The notes beneath the pieces are model-generated. The model searched no databases, was not told the DNA's origin, and saw only the letters and a list, made by a program, of their open reading frames with translations. A stretch of 64,000 bases of DNA from Agrypnia vestita (Eukaryota; Arthropoda; Insecta; Trichoptera; Phryganeidae), in the NCBI GenBank assembly GCA_016648135.1, contig JADDOH010011176.1:35964-99963 (forward strand), in the 5' to 3' direction. Below, piece after piece: positions 1 through 13,100 of this stretch. The stretch's first letter is position 1. Each line of letters begins with the position of its first letter. Position numbers and translations under genes: made by a program.

Positions 1-1004
1 GGAAACTTTCTTTTATAATATTGACTTGCGCACACGCGCAAACCTTACAGGGAACATTGCTGAGTAACTCTACTTCCGCCAATGTGAATCAAACACTTTC
101 TTCGCTGGTCGTTCATATCCACGAGACAAATTCGCACGCCTTAACGCTACTACGCCTAATCGCTACCACCGCAAAACAATCGCACCAACGCGTTAATGCG
201 ATTGCATGGCACCCGCTTTTCAGGCGTTACTTTGGATATTTTATTTGTTTCATTTATTTACTAGGCTTATCTCGTGTTGATAACTTTAATTCTACCGGAG
301 ATCTCGTTTAGAAGTTACTTATATTTAGTCGGAAGGGGCCGCTTACGGTATGTATATTGGTCTATTAAAGGAGTAAAAACTGATAATAATAATTTTCAGG
401 CGTATTCTCGTGTATACGTTAAATAATTCGGAAGAATACCATATATATATACATTAAAAAATAAAGCTTTATATCCCAATTTAAAAATGAAAAAGTATCA
501 TTACCAGCAGTGAAAATTTATGTATACTGTGTCATTTGAAAGTCTATAGACGTCTCTAACATAGTTCATTCGAATACACGAAGGAAACTGATTTGAAACA
601 TTCAAAAATTTGATAATATACAATATTTACTTTTTTGTGACACTTTTTTTGTAATTTTTGCATGACATATTGCTCCATTTACCAAGCAATTTATGGGGTG
701 CGCCTCAGATGTAAGCGATCTTCTGCCTTATGTTATGTTAAAAATGTTATTAAAAAAAAAGTTTAGACATAATGTTACATCTGTCTTCTTTACATTACTC
801 ATCCACCGAAGTCTTCTTATTTTCATGACTGATATGCTTAACTTATTAAATAAAATATAGAGCTCATTGTTGTAACGTCTACGCCAAAAAATAGTAGTGT
901 TATATCACGTTGTAAATTATGTATCTCGAGAATTGATTCCGCATTTACCTGTCACTGATGATTGGATATAATGTATTAATCACCTTTGCCTGCTCATCCC
1001 GCAG
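1..1004. other. Upstream intron, no gene seen
   Basis: Intron sequence before the first exon of the window. AT-rich from about 400 on; the first 330 bases are richer in CG-containing words (cgcgcaaac, aacgcgttaatgcg) and may be a repeat. I see no exon-like GC block, no GH18 words and no RNA gene. Confidence 0.6.
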
Positions 1005-1125
1005 GAGCTGAAGACTACGGAGGCAGTGCTGATGATAAGAAGAATCTGGTGCTGCTGCTGCAAGAGATCAAGACGGCCTTTGACATTGAAAACCTTCTCA
1101 TCAGCTTGGCGGTCCCGGCTTCCAG
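1005..1125 (+). CDS. Cht10: Exon 1 of window: GH18-1, region after motif II
   Basis: Reads AEDYGGSADDKKNLVLLLQE then IKTAFDIENLLISLAVPAS, the stretch after the DWEYP strand in GH18 chitinases, where the chain runs to the next beta strand. Acceptor cccgcag, donor gtaaac. Enters in phase 1 (needs one base upstream) and leaves in phase 2. The exon carrying the catalytic DxxDxE motif of this domain is outside the window, so its activity cannot be judged from that residue. Confidence 0.88.
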
Positions 1126-4100
1126 GTAAACCACCGCATCCAATTGAATAAAACAAGTACAAGTGTTGTACATTAGCAGGTGCTACCTACGACATGTAGG
1201 TCTAGAAGATAATAGGTTCATCCATTTTCATTTAGTGAATAGATCAAAGATGACGCTTATTTTCATGACCATAACGTAAGTTTATTTCTTTAATATTTAC
1301 ATTCGTGTTGAAATAATTACTTTACTTTTCACTACATACATAAAAAAGGACTTGATATGAAGAAGAGTAGGTTTTCTAAAACTTTTAGTCAATTTGTCAA
1401 ATATTATAATAATAATAATAATAATAGGTCTTTGTTTCAGCTTGTTGAGAATAGATTCTCACCTCGCCATATAGACATATAAGAAAAATATAAAACCAAC
1501 AACAGACATACAAGTAGAATAATAAATAAAAACATGTCGAAATTAAAAATAGAAAGTAGAAAATAATAATAAAAATAGATAAAATACATAAAAAATAATG
1601 GAGAACTGTTGCATAATTAGTGTCCATCTTTTATGCATTGGGGAGTCAAGGCACATAGCAGCTGCTTGAATAATGGAGTTGCTAGACCCCCACATCCTCT
1701 TCTTGCGCTGGCTATCTTCAGTCGTTGGAGAGCAGCAAAGCCATGGACCCTGTGTTCTGCGAACATATGAGATGCACTGCAACGCCAGGGTAGACCGAGC
1801 ATTATCCTGAAGGCATTATTATATTGCACTCTCATAGAGTTATAGGACAGCAGAGTGTGTCTGCACCACAGCTCACTTGTGCATAGATTCGTGCAATAAG
1901 TAAAGAAAAGGAATCTTTTCACTTCGTTAATGCATCTAGAAAACTTCATGGCTAGCATATTGGACCTTACACTAACAGCTCTATTTTGTCTTTCGATATC
2001 CTTAATGTCACATACTGCTACTGGGCTCTAAAATTATATAATTGTAGATATACATTGGGTGGTAAAAAAAATACGTACACAAAGCTCATGACATGTAAAT
2101 ACAAAATTGAGGAAATCAAAGAGTTTTTAATATATTCTCAACTGTGGACAATACAAAATGTAATTAATAACAATTTGCATCCAAATTAATCATTGAATCT
2201 AAGCGCGTCCAAAATTTCATTTCTCTTATACGAATGAAGCATTATTTCAGAGAATTAGTTATATTAGTATAAACCACTACCAGATTTTGGGTCTACCCGT
2301 TTCGAGACGTACCCGTCTCTTCGTCGGGATCAACACTACACTACTATGTTCACAACACTATACACCACAACTAGAGCCTCCAAATATTCGTGATTTCAAC
2401 TATTCGAATATCGAATAGTTAAAGATAATATATTCGAATGTTCGAATACATTCGTAAAATTTTTAAGAAAGGAATAATTTACTTTGGATGATAAATACAG
2501 ATAAATACATTCTTTATATTTAAAAAAAACATAATAATTGTAGAGAATTTATTTATTTTATTTTTTTTAAATATATGTTACAAAAAACAACAGAAAATAT
2601 ATTGAAAAATAATGTTGAATTTAGAAAAACAAATTTAAAAAAAAAACACAAAAAAATATAATTCAATTTTGTAAATATACATTATATAAAAACAATAAAA
2701 AATTAGATACAGACGAGTCAGTATTCTCTCGATAACAAAATTTTAGATGTGTTTATATTACTTTATATCTCACACTCCACGTGCAAGTTTAAAAAAAAAT
2801 ATATTTTGTATATGACTTCTTGTTTGTCGGCTCAAGTATTTATGAAAAAGTCGACTCCATCGTTGACTCCACCGTAAGTGCTTAGTGTAATAAAACTATA
2901 AAGATAAGCATGACTTAAAAAAGAGGGAAATGCAAAAGACGTCCGACAATTATATAGCCCACAGAACATATAAACTGAAAACCCTCGCAAATGACTTTCA
3001 GGGTTCGTAAACTTTTGGTTCGTTTGGAAAAATATTAAAAATCTTATAATATAAATATGAAAGAATACTTTACGAATACTTTTTAAATACTTAAAACGAA
3101 TAACGAATACTTAAAAACAGGCGAATATATTCGAGTTTCGAATATTCGGATTGGAGGCTCTAACCACAACCATAACCTATCACCAATATTTATCACATGC
3201 TTGTTAATCTTGTCGAAGACAAGCATGGACTAACATGCCTACAGGACGATCAGGAATCTACGCGGGAGAGAGAGTGAGAGGGGGCGGGGTCTAAAGTGGG
3301 TGTTACGAAATCTTTCGTGAATGTTAAATTAAACTGATTTGGTTATTTATTAGAGGTGCTTCATAATCGTACATGAGAAAATTATTTGTTCATGTACGAT
3401 TATGTATATATATTTAAGTTTGCTGCAAAATGAACCATGAGATTTGGATTTGATATTACATTGATGAAATATTGATTTGTGTACATAAAGGTTTAAATTA
3501 ACTAGTTTATAATACTTTACAGGTAGTTCTTGCTTAAATTATGAGTAGAAAATATCCATTCATCAATGTCTTAATATCAATAGTTTTGCCCCATTTCTGA
3601 CTTTTTTTGTAAAACGTTAGACTACATTAAAGTAACCTGTATGGAATATTAAAAATTCGTTGCTTGTAACACAAGTCATAACAATAATACTGTGATGCGA
3701 TTTTTCTACAACGCAAACAGCACTACATAATAAAATAGCATATTTTTTGCAATATTTTACATGAGCTCGTATTTTTAAAAGGTCCAGCAATCTCAATGAC
3801 TTTATTTTTCCTGCAGATATCGCGTGGAAGATGGTTACGACGTGCCCGCCATAGGAGAGCTGGTGGAGTGGGTGACTCTCCAGGCCTTCGACCTGCAGGC
3901 AGACAAGGAGTCCTGCTCCATCGCCGACCACCACTCTCCTCTGCTGCCCCGACCCACGGACACCTCGCCCACTGACGCTTTCTACAACGTGGTCAGTACT
4001 CGCATCGTTAGTCAAAGCTGACGTCACACAAAGTGGGAACTAAGAAAGATCCTTAGATATACAAAAAACGTTAAGAAAACCGAAATATCCGTAATTAATT

Positions 4101-7100
4101 TCTGGTAATTCAATATTGATTATAGGTGGAATACCGGAATTCTAGAATTTGTTATCTGATGAAAAGTTACGAGTCATATTAAGATGTCAGAATTCGAAAT
4201 CAAGTCATCTTCTACATCATCATTTATTATGCAAAAGTTATGAGCAATACGTTTAATTTTAAAATGTATAATTTACTTATTATATAATTCTTTAAATTTT
4301 TTCCTTTATTTAAAATTTTTATTATTTTAATATTTTTTTGATATTGCCGATAAAAAACTGTTTATAAATTAACTAATAAAAAATACATGTATGCATATTT
4401 ATAACTTTACACCTGCGATATTCCTCATCTATACACGAGTCTCTGACTCTCATAGAGACAGTAGAATAAATTGTTTCGTTTATTTTAAGAACAAATAAAT
4501 AAATAATAAAAACAAGGAGAGGAGTAGGAGATGGGTGGGGACAGGGAAAGGTTAAGCACGGTTTTGAGAAAGGTAAAATTCATTTAGTCTGCTTTTGAAG
4601 ATAGTTATGGTTCGTGATGTTGTGACATCTGTGCGTAGTTAATTCCACAGCAAAGTCGCCTGCCCTTTGAATGAGGAGCTGAAGAATTTAGTATTATGAT
4701 TTTTTCGTTTGACCTATCAAATAAATGGATGATAGAGATTATAACACATTATATTACATAACAGATTATAACACATTATAAAACACAAAACAGATTACAA
4801 CACATTATATATTTATCACATTATTGACGTACGACCGTCTTCGCGTTCAGTACAATAATTCTTACAGAATATTGTTCGGGCTGGCACGTTATTACAGCGC
4901 TTCCACAATGTTTGCCGAAGGCCGAGTTCATGGAGTCGTCCCGCTCCTGAGACATCGCGCTGCTGGCCCCAAGCTGAGGCTGGAGCACAGCTCCAACTCT
5001 CTGCTGCAAGCCCCACTATCATGGAGGTCTGGATCCGTAATTAAAGAGTGGCATCAGATACAGAATAGTTACAGATATGCGATTCCATAACCGTAACGAG
5101 CGGCAGCGTAGCAAGAAATGAAGCACTCCATATCTACTATTACTATTATTTTAGAATTTTATTGATATTGATAATTGATTTAAAAACTTTGAAATTGGTA
5201 TATACCTATATGTATGTATATTTATTGTTGATTTTTTTATGGTATATTTTATTTTAACTATTTAATAGCCGTTCTTTTCCCTTTTCTTCTTTTTTCTTTA
5301 TTACTTTAATTATTTTTCTTTTTCTTTTTCCTTTTTTATATTTTCTCTCCTGTACAATATAATGTAATTTTCAAACTATATGGCGGACCAGGTCTTGCAC
5401 TAAAAACCTGGTTACGCTGGAATAAACATTATTATTATTATAATATAACACATAACAGATTACAACACATTATACAACACATAACAGATTATGACACATT
5501 ATATAACATAACACATTATATAACACATAACAGATTACAACACATTATACAACACATAACAGATTATAACACATTATATAACATAACACATTATATAACA
5601 CATAACAGATTATAACACACGATTGATTTCTCTTCAGGACTACGGGGTGAGGTACTGGCTGAAGCACGGGCTGCCCCGCTCGCGCCTGGTGCTGGGGGTG
5701 CCGCTCTTCGGGCGCTCCTTCCTGCTGGAGGACCCGCGGGACTCCTCGCCCGGCAGCAGGGCCAAGGGACCCGGAGAGCCGGGAGCCTTCACCAAGACCA
5801 AGGGGATGCTCGCTTACTTCGAGGTGAGCATATCACATTGCCGTGCTGTTTTCATTTTACGCCGGCCGCACACTGGATGCGTTTTCGTACGAAATTGAGT
5901 GGTACGTATACGTACGAATACACAAGTACATTCCAAACCTTCCAAGTAGTATTGAACATCGCACACTGTACACGATTTAGTAGTGCGTGTACGCACGTAT
6001 AGATGCGACGTCCGACACGATCCGGATTTGTTCGGAAATTTTTGCGAATTCGTACGACGGATATTGAAAATTTTGTCAATTTGACACATGACCACAAATG
6101 TTTGTGGGACCAAAGTCATTCAACTACGTGACCATCAGCGCAGATCATGGCGGAGGATTCTCTGTTATTTCTAGATAGGATAGAGATTTCTAAAGAACTA
6201 AAAAATACCTGTAAGTTAAATAATTTGGTTTAATGATGGTGAGGTATAATTATGTACTTCGAACAAAAAACTTTTAAATATTTTTCCGATGTTATGAGCT
6301 TTCGTTGCATTTCGATTCTCCCCAGCATTTGTGAATCTATCAGATAGACAGTCATGAAATTTGTCAGTATTTAAGTCTGCCATAATAGAGTTTTCCATAA
6401 GATACAGATTATTCATTTGGCACAAACGTCATTCGAGAAATACGCAGTAACTGATCGAGACAACGCAAGACGCAATCAATGTGCGCGCTCCAATTTAATT
6501 TAAAAAATTGACCAATCTTTTTTCTCGAAGCATCTTTACTTTAAAGTTAACTTACTACTAAGGAATTATTTTATAATTGTAAAATTATCTTTCTGATTGA
6601 CGTTAAAATATTATATTACATTACATTAATATTTTTACAATTGAGATTTTATGTGATATTATTATTATACAGATATTACAAATCCAGAGTCGTTACATAC
6701 AAATTACTGTAACTTCATGTCTTTAATATTCGAATATATCATTTTAGTACAATGAGGATGTATATTGACGGGGAAAAAAACTAACCCATAAAAACCCAGT
6801 TTTTATATACTCCCTTTCTCATTGAATCAGCTTTCGTGCCTACTGCACGCCTCGGGGTCATTACTCAATTGTATAGATTCCAATTTGAAAAAACCATTAA
6901 AATTTCGAAAAATCCAAAATTATACTATAATTATTTAAAAAATTTAAACGAAAATTTGTTAGATCGTTTTTATCGTCGCAACCTGCAAAGTTTCAGCTCG
7001 ATTGGGTCACGGGAAAAGGGTTAAGAATCGATCCAAAGTTTTTCCGGCAGATAAGCCGACAAGCAGACGCTACGAGTTAAAAGAAAGGGAGAAATAACTT

Positions 7101-10100
7101 CCATTCTCTTTATGAAATTCTACGCCTTTCAAACAAGATTTTTTTTATGTGTTCCATTGATGAAGATAAACTTTTTCATGGATTGCTTTACAAAACTTCC
7201 ATTGTTATTAGTGAACTTTAAGTTAGGTTATCTCAATTTTTTTTTAAATTATTTTTAGTAGTTTGTCTGCGCGGTGTTGTTGGGGTGCTCTGATATTCTC
7301 ATAATTATATATATTTTTTATTTAATCTATTTTGTTTCCGTGTTTAGATTTGCGAGGCTCTGGGCTCTGGTGAGTGGCGGCAGGAGCGAGACGCTGCTGG
7401 TAGTCCGTACATGGTGAGAGGAGACCAGTGGGTCGGCTACGACGACGTCGAGTCGATCAGAAATAAGGTGAGACATGCCATCAGCAGCCATTTCGCCGAT
7501 TTCAAATAAGAGATGGGAGCATTTTGATTCAACAGTGCACTCTGATCTCCAGATGCTGTACGTCCTGTCGCTGAACCTGGGCGGTGGCGCCGTGTGGGCT
7601 GCAGACCTGGACGACTTCCGCGGACTTTGTGGACAGCCTTGGCCCTTGCTGACCGCCCTCTCTAATACCCTGAAGGGTAAGTCTCGAGGATTATCGTCAC
7701 GTCATCATATCTATCTCACGTGTTGATTAGGTATCTCACGTGTAGAGCCCGCGTTTCATAACTTTACACATTTTAATGCATTGATACGATCGCGTACAAT
7801 ACACGGAGTTTCTCAGTGTATGTAATTATAGACGTACCTCCATAACTAGGCGTGCGAGGGAGGGCGTTCCTATCGCGTAACAGAAGTTGTCAGGGTGTAA
7901 ATTTATTACACAATACATAATGTACAGAATGTCCGGTGACCGGTGTCGTCTTAAATACAGAAATTTGGCCGGGCAGCACTAAAGAAACCATGCAGTAATG
8001 GCGGCCGTTCTATCTACCAAACTGTCAGATGTTAATATTGGTCCATTATTTGCTTTTTCAGCTTCGCAAAACTTTAAAACTACATTGGCCATTGTTCTTG
8101 CACCACCTGCAAGGTGTTGCAAGACTATTTTGGACATAATTCAGTGTATATTGGAAATCAAGATGTCACAGCTCGCGCGCAAATACGAAATTGAACTGAA
8201 TGACAGGGCGAGGGGTTACCGCCGGGTGCGGGCGGGGCGGGTTTTAGTTCCAAATTCGCCGCACGCCAAGTTACGTTGGGCAAGCAATAAATGTATCGGC
8301 GTTAACCTTGCGGAAATCCATTATTAAAAATTATGAAATAGAACTAAACTTTATTTTTTTTCCACTATTTTATATTTGAAAATAACACTGCATGTTTCGG
8401 AAGCATCCGTTTCCTTCATCAGGTGAGTTAAGACTGACGTATGTGGGTGTGGTTGTCTGGTGTGTGGGTTATGGATTCAGTAGAGCTGGAGGGGTTATGT
8501 AGGTGGTGGGAGATCGGAAACTTTGTAAGAAGGGGTGATGTGAAAGGTTGTATTTGATTATTGATTATGTTATTTGTTGTGTTTAGGTTTTTATGAATTT
8601 TGAGTGTTAATAAACACGACAAATAACATAATCCACAACCCATACATCAGACAACCTCACTCCTCAGCTTAACTCACCTCATGAAGGATGTTTCTGAAAC
8701 AAGAAGTTATTCTCAAATATAAAGTAGTGGAAAAAGCAAACTTTAGTGTTTTTATTTCATAATTTTTAATCCTTGATGTAAGTTGTTTGACGGCCATGAA
8801 AACTTATGAAAAAATATTTTATTTATTTCAATCAATTCGAGTCGTGAAAGGTTGGTTACAAAAAAATATTTCCGGTATTTTATCATCAATTACAATTGAT
8901 CCAGTACAGAAAAATAGATGCTTAGTTTTAGAAAGATAACAAATTTGTCGAGTTTGACAAAATAACGACGTTTTAAACCAATTGTATTGGAAAATTGTCG
9001 ATAAAATCCAAAATCGTCGTGTGCAAGAAATACGGAAAACACCTTGAAATATGATTTCAGTTTTAATTAACATTGCAAATACACTTTAGAAAAGAGACAT
9101 TATCGAGGAACATCTGGAAATTACGAGTACTTGCTCGAAATCGCGGGAAACGTCTCGGAATTTTGATAACAGCACTAGCCACTATAAATACGACACGTGG
9201 GAGTGAGTTTGAAGTGCGCGTCTGACAGCGATAGCAGAAGCGAAGGTAGCCGCGGGCGGCGGGTCAGTCCGGCCAAGCGAGCGGTAGCGGCGAGAAGCCA
9301 GTGGTGCCAAGCGAGCGGAGATTCGACAGCGAAGATTCCAGAAAGTTCTTACGTAGCGAGATAAACCGAAGCCAAATTAATAAGTGCGGAAATTGATAGA
9401 ATGTTCTAGTGAACAGTGAATAAAGTGTTAAAGCGAATATAAAGTGTCTGTTTACTAGTGATAAATTGCGAAACAGTTTAATTTAAGGAATAGCGTTACA
9501 TTTAATAGCGATAAGTGACCTTGTACGTTAGTTTAATTAATTAATCGGTATTCAATAAATCCTGTATTAACCTTCCGGCGGGCGCGCTGATTAATTTCCC
9601 TCGAGCGAGCACGTGCCGTAAATTTTACGTCATCAAGTTTTCTCCGTGTAAACGTTCTTTTCTTTAGATAAATGATAGGGAATTGCTGTAAGGTTATGAA
9701 AAATGATAAATGACATTACTTTAAAAAATATATATTTGAATTAATTAAACAAAAAACGAAACAGCACTCTAAATATGTTTATATTTCAAAACAAAATATT
9801 TTAACGACCTAGTAATCAGAATCATTATTTTCTGGTTTGTGTCTTCTTAAACACGCCTTAAATAAATAAAAAAATACATTTCGCTACAAAAGAGACGATA
9901 TAAATGAAAAATAAATAGAAAAATTAGTTTATTTAATATACTTACACTTTAAGGCGCGTGTTGTAAAATTTACCCTCAACGGAAATTACCAAATATCAAT
10001 GAATAACAAAAACTTCTAAGCACACCCGGTATGCCTATAGTTTAAAGAGACACTGACCCTCAAGTAGCTCGGAGCTCGATGCTTGCGACTGAGTGGTAAA

Positions 10101-13100
10101 AGTGGGGGAAGCGATAAGGTGCAATTGTCGTAAATTTTACGGCCGCGCCCGCTGGAAGGTTAAATCCCAGCGTTTTTATTAATTCCGCGTGCAGCCACGT
10201 GACAATATCTTATTTTATCTATGTATGTGTATTAAAATGAAATCTGAGTGCGTTTATCACTTTGCAGAACTACCAACGGTGTCGAATGAAGGGGGAATGC
10301 GCGCCATTGGACCCTGCGAAGGCCCTGAACAAGAAGAGAGAGCGCTGGTTTCAGATCCCCTCAACTGTGCTACCTTCTTCCTCTGCCGTCAGGGGAAAAA
10401 ATACCGCATTTCATGTCCTCAGGGAACCCTCTTCGACTCTGAAGCAGCGATCTGTTTGTAAGTTTACCTTAAGGTACTGATGCGCACGCTTATTTTTGAG
10501 CATGCTCAATAGCATGTTCCAACAACTGTACAACTCGTTATTAGTATGCTTATTACTGGCATGCTCTTGTCATAGAATGCAGACGCTTTTGTTCAAAGCG
10601 GAAACTTTGCAAACTGAAATAGAAAATTCAAGTGAGCGAATAAATCAAAACAGTTCCCGGATTTCCATCCGCGCATTTTTGATTTTAGTTTTTATAATTT
10701 TTATTGTAAGATCTGAATCATTCAGGTATTTTAATAAAGTTTCATAAGCATTATTTCTTGCTATATTATTTTTACATAGCGGTGACCGAGTATTCCACGG
10801 ACATTCGTGATTCCTATAATAAGTCACGAAAAGTAATGTTTTGTCATCTCCCCAACGCGCCATATTTATTTCATCTGTTGCAGATTAAGAAGATCGTATT
10901 GATAATCGATACTAGCCGCGAATGACATTAGTATGCTAATAAGCAAGCCTGTTCACACATGCTCAAAAGATACCCTTTCCACCCGCAAATCAAATAAGCA
11001 CGCTCATAAATCAACTGGCGGTTGATTTTTGAGCGTGCTAGTATAATAAATGATAATGCTATTGAGCATGCTAGTTTTGAGCATGATCAATACCATGCTC
11101 AGTACTAGCAAGGTGCGTACACATGTGCTACTAAGTAGCAATGGCTCAAGAAGCTCAATAATGCGCATGCTCATTACTAACAAGGTGCGTACACATATGC
11201 TACTAAGTAGCAACGGCTCAAGAAGCTCAATACTGCGCATGCTCACGTGCCACTAATGAGCATGTGTATTCACCTTTATTCCTGAACGATCGCTCAACGC
11301 TTCTGTGAAACTCGATCAACTATTTCCATATTGTACATCTTATATTTATACATCTAATACGATGCTATTTCAGGGTCATGGATCCAGCCAACTGTCTGCC
11401 AGGGCAGTCGAAAGTGGTACACATGTCAGAAAATAACGCTGTCATACAAGCAGTTAATAACGATTTAACACGGGAGTACTACCAAGTCAAGCAAGCCAGT
11501 GGTACGTACATCTTCAAGATACTTAAACATTATTAGGTTTAATTAAGATGAATTATAAGAGTCTCGCAGAGCGAAGCTATTTATATGAGAAACATATATG
11601 GAAGTCTGCTATACGAAGGCCCAGGGCTCACAACCTAGGTATGTGATTAATCCACAAATCGTCGCTGTATATATAATAAAGCCAATGTGACGTTTAGTAC
11701 ATTCTGAGATGAACGAATCAATTTGTCAATTTTTCATATAAATAATGGAGATGTACTAAAAAAAATTGCCGTTAACCTGGAAAGTCTGCCTATTAATTAT
11801 TTTAAATATTTTTTATAAATTTAGCCTGTGTGATTATTTTTTAAAACAGTTTCATTCGTTTATCTGAGAATGTACTAAAACGGCACATAGGATTAATTAT
11901 ATATACAGTGACGAAATGCAACGTTCACCAAATCTATCGTAAGAACATTTAAAAAATTTTGAAAGTTGTATATAATATGTATATTTCAATTCTAGGAACT
12001 TTCCGTATAAGTATTTGATTGGACCGTGCTAAAGGCATATTTAGTCCTTTCTAATGAAACAGTATACAAAGATTTTGCAGCTGGTAATATACCCATATAT
12101 TTTTTAAAGTGGGTTATTAAGCAATATTATTTTTAATGTATACGATATTCTTCCGAATTATTTAACTTAGTAAAAATCAGATTTACGGTCTACCGGTTTC
12201 GAGACGTACCCGTCTCCTCGTCAGGACCAACTCTACACTACTACATTCATAGCACTATACACCCCAACCATAGTATTTTCAAACTATCACCACTATTGTT
12301 CAATGTAGCGTTCACAAGAGATGTGGTAACACCCACTTTAGACCCCGCCCCCTCTCACTCTCTCTCGTTAGATCCCTGAATTGTTCAGTAGTTCAATGGT
12401 TCATAATCAGTGCATGCTTGTCTCTGACAAGATTAACACGCATGTGAACAATAGTGGTGATAGTTTGACAATACTATGGTTGGGGTGTACAGTGTTGTGA
12501 ATGTAGTAGTGTAGTGTTGGTCCTGACGAACGTACGTCTCGAAACCGATAGACCGTAAATCTGGTAGCGATTTTTACTAAGTTTACTAACATTCAGTTAT
12601 TATGTCAAACCACAAAGTTAATGCTTTAAATATTAATAATATTTAACATATTTAGAATACGTCTGAAAATCAATATTTTCAATTTTTTAAATCCCTTTGT
12701 AGACCAGTACATATTTTAAAAATATTTTTATGTATGTAGGTATGTTCTAAGAACACAATTATTACTGTATGGGTCCACTGCGGGATAATTGTTAGATTTA
12801 TTAAAACGTAGTGCTATTCTTGCAGTGTGAAGACTTGTCGAATTCTTTCGAAAACATAAATTTAATATAATATTTTGAGAATGTCCAAATTTATGCGCAA
12901 ATGCGCACAATACTGGAATTAATCCCCAGGGGGATATTAATCGAGAGTTCAATCAAGTTTTTAAAGCAAAATATACATACCTCATTATCGATAGTGACAT
13001 CTGTATTGGATTATGGGAATGAAAATGCTTTGGACTGCAGGTGGCGGTAATAAAAATACAACTCGCATACGAAACAAATTGTGTTACTTAAACATACATA

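Noticed and set aside
21..311. 96-residue open frame at the window start
   Set aside because: No recognisable motif, no splice fit to exon 1, and composition like neighbouring intron; most likely chance.
10189..10461. Independent small CBM14 gene starting at 10189
   Set aside because: Exon 6 joins in phase to exons 5 and 7; the upstream codons have no signal peptide.
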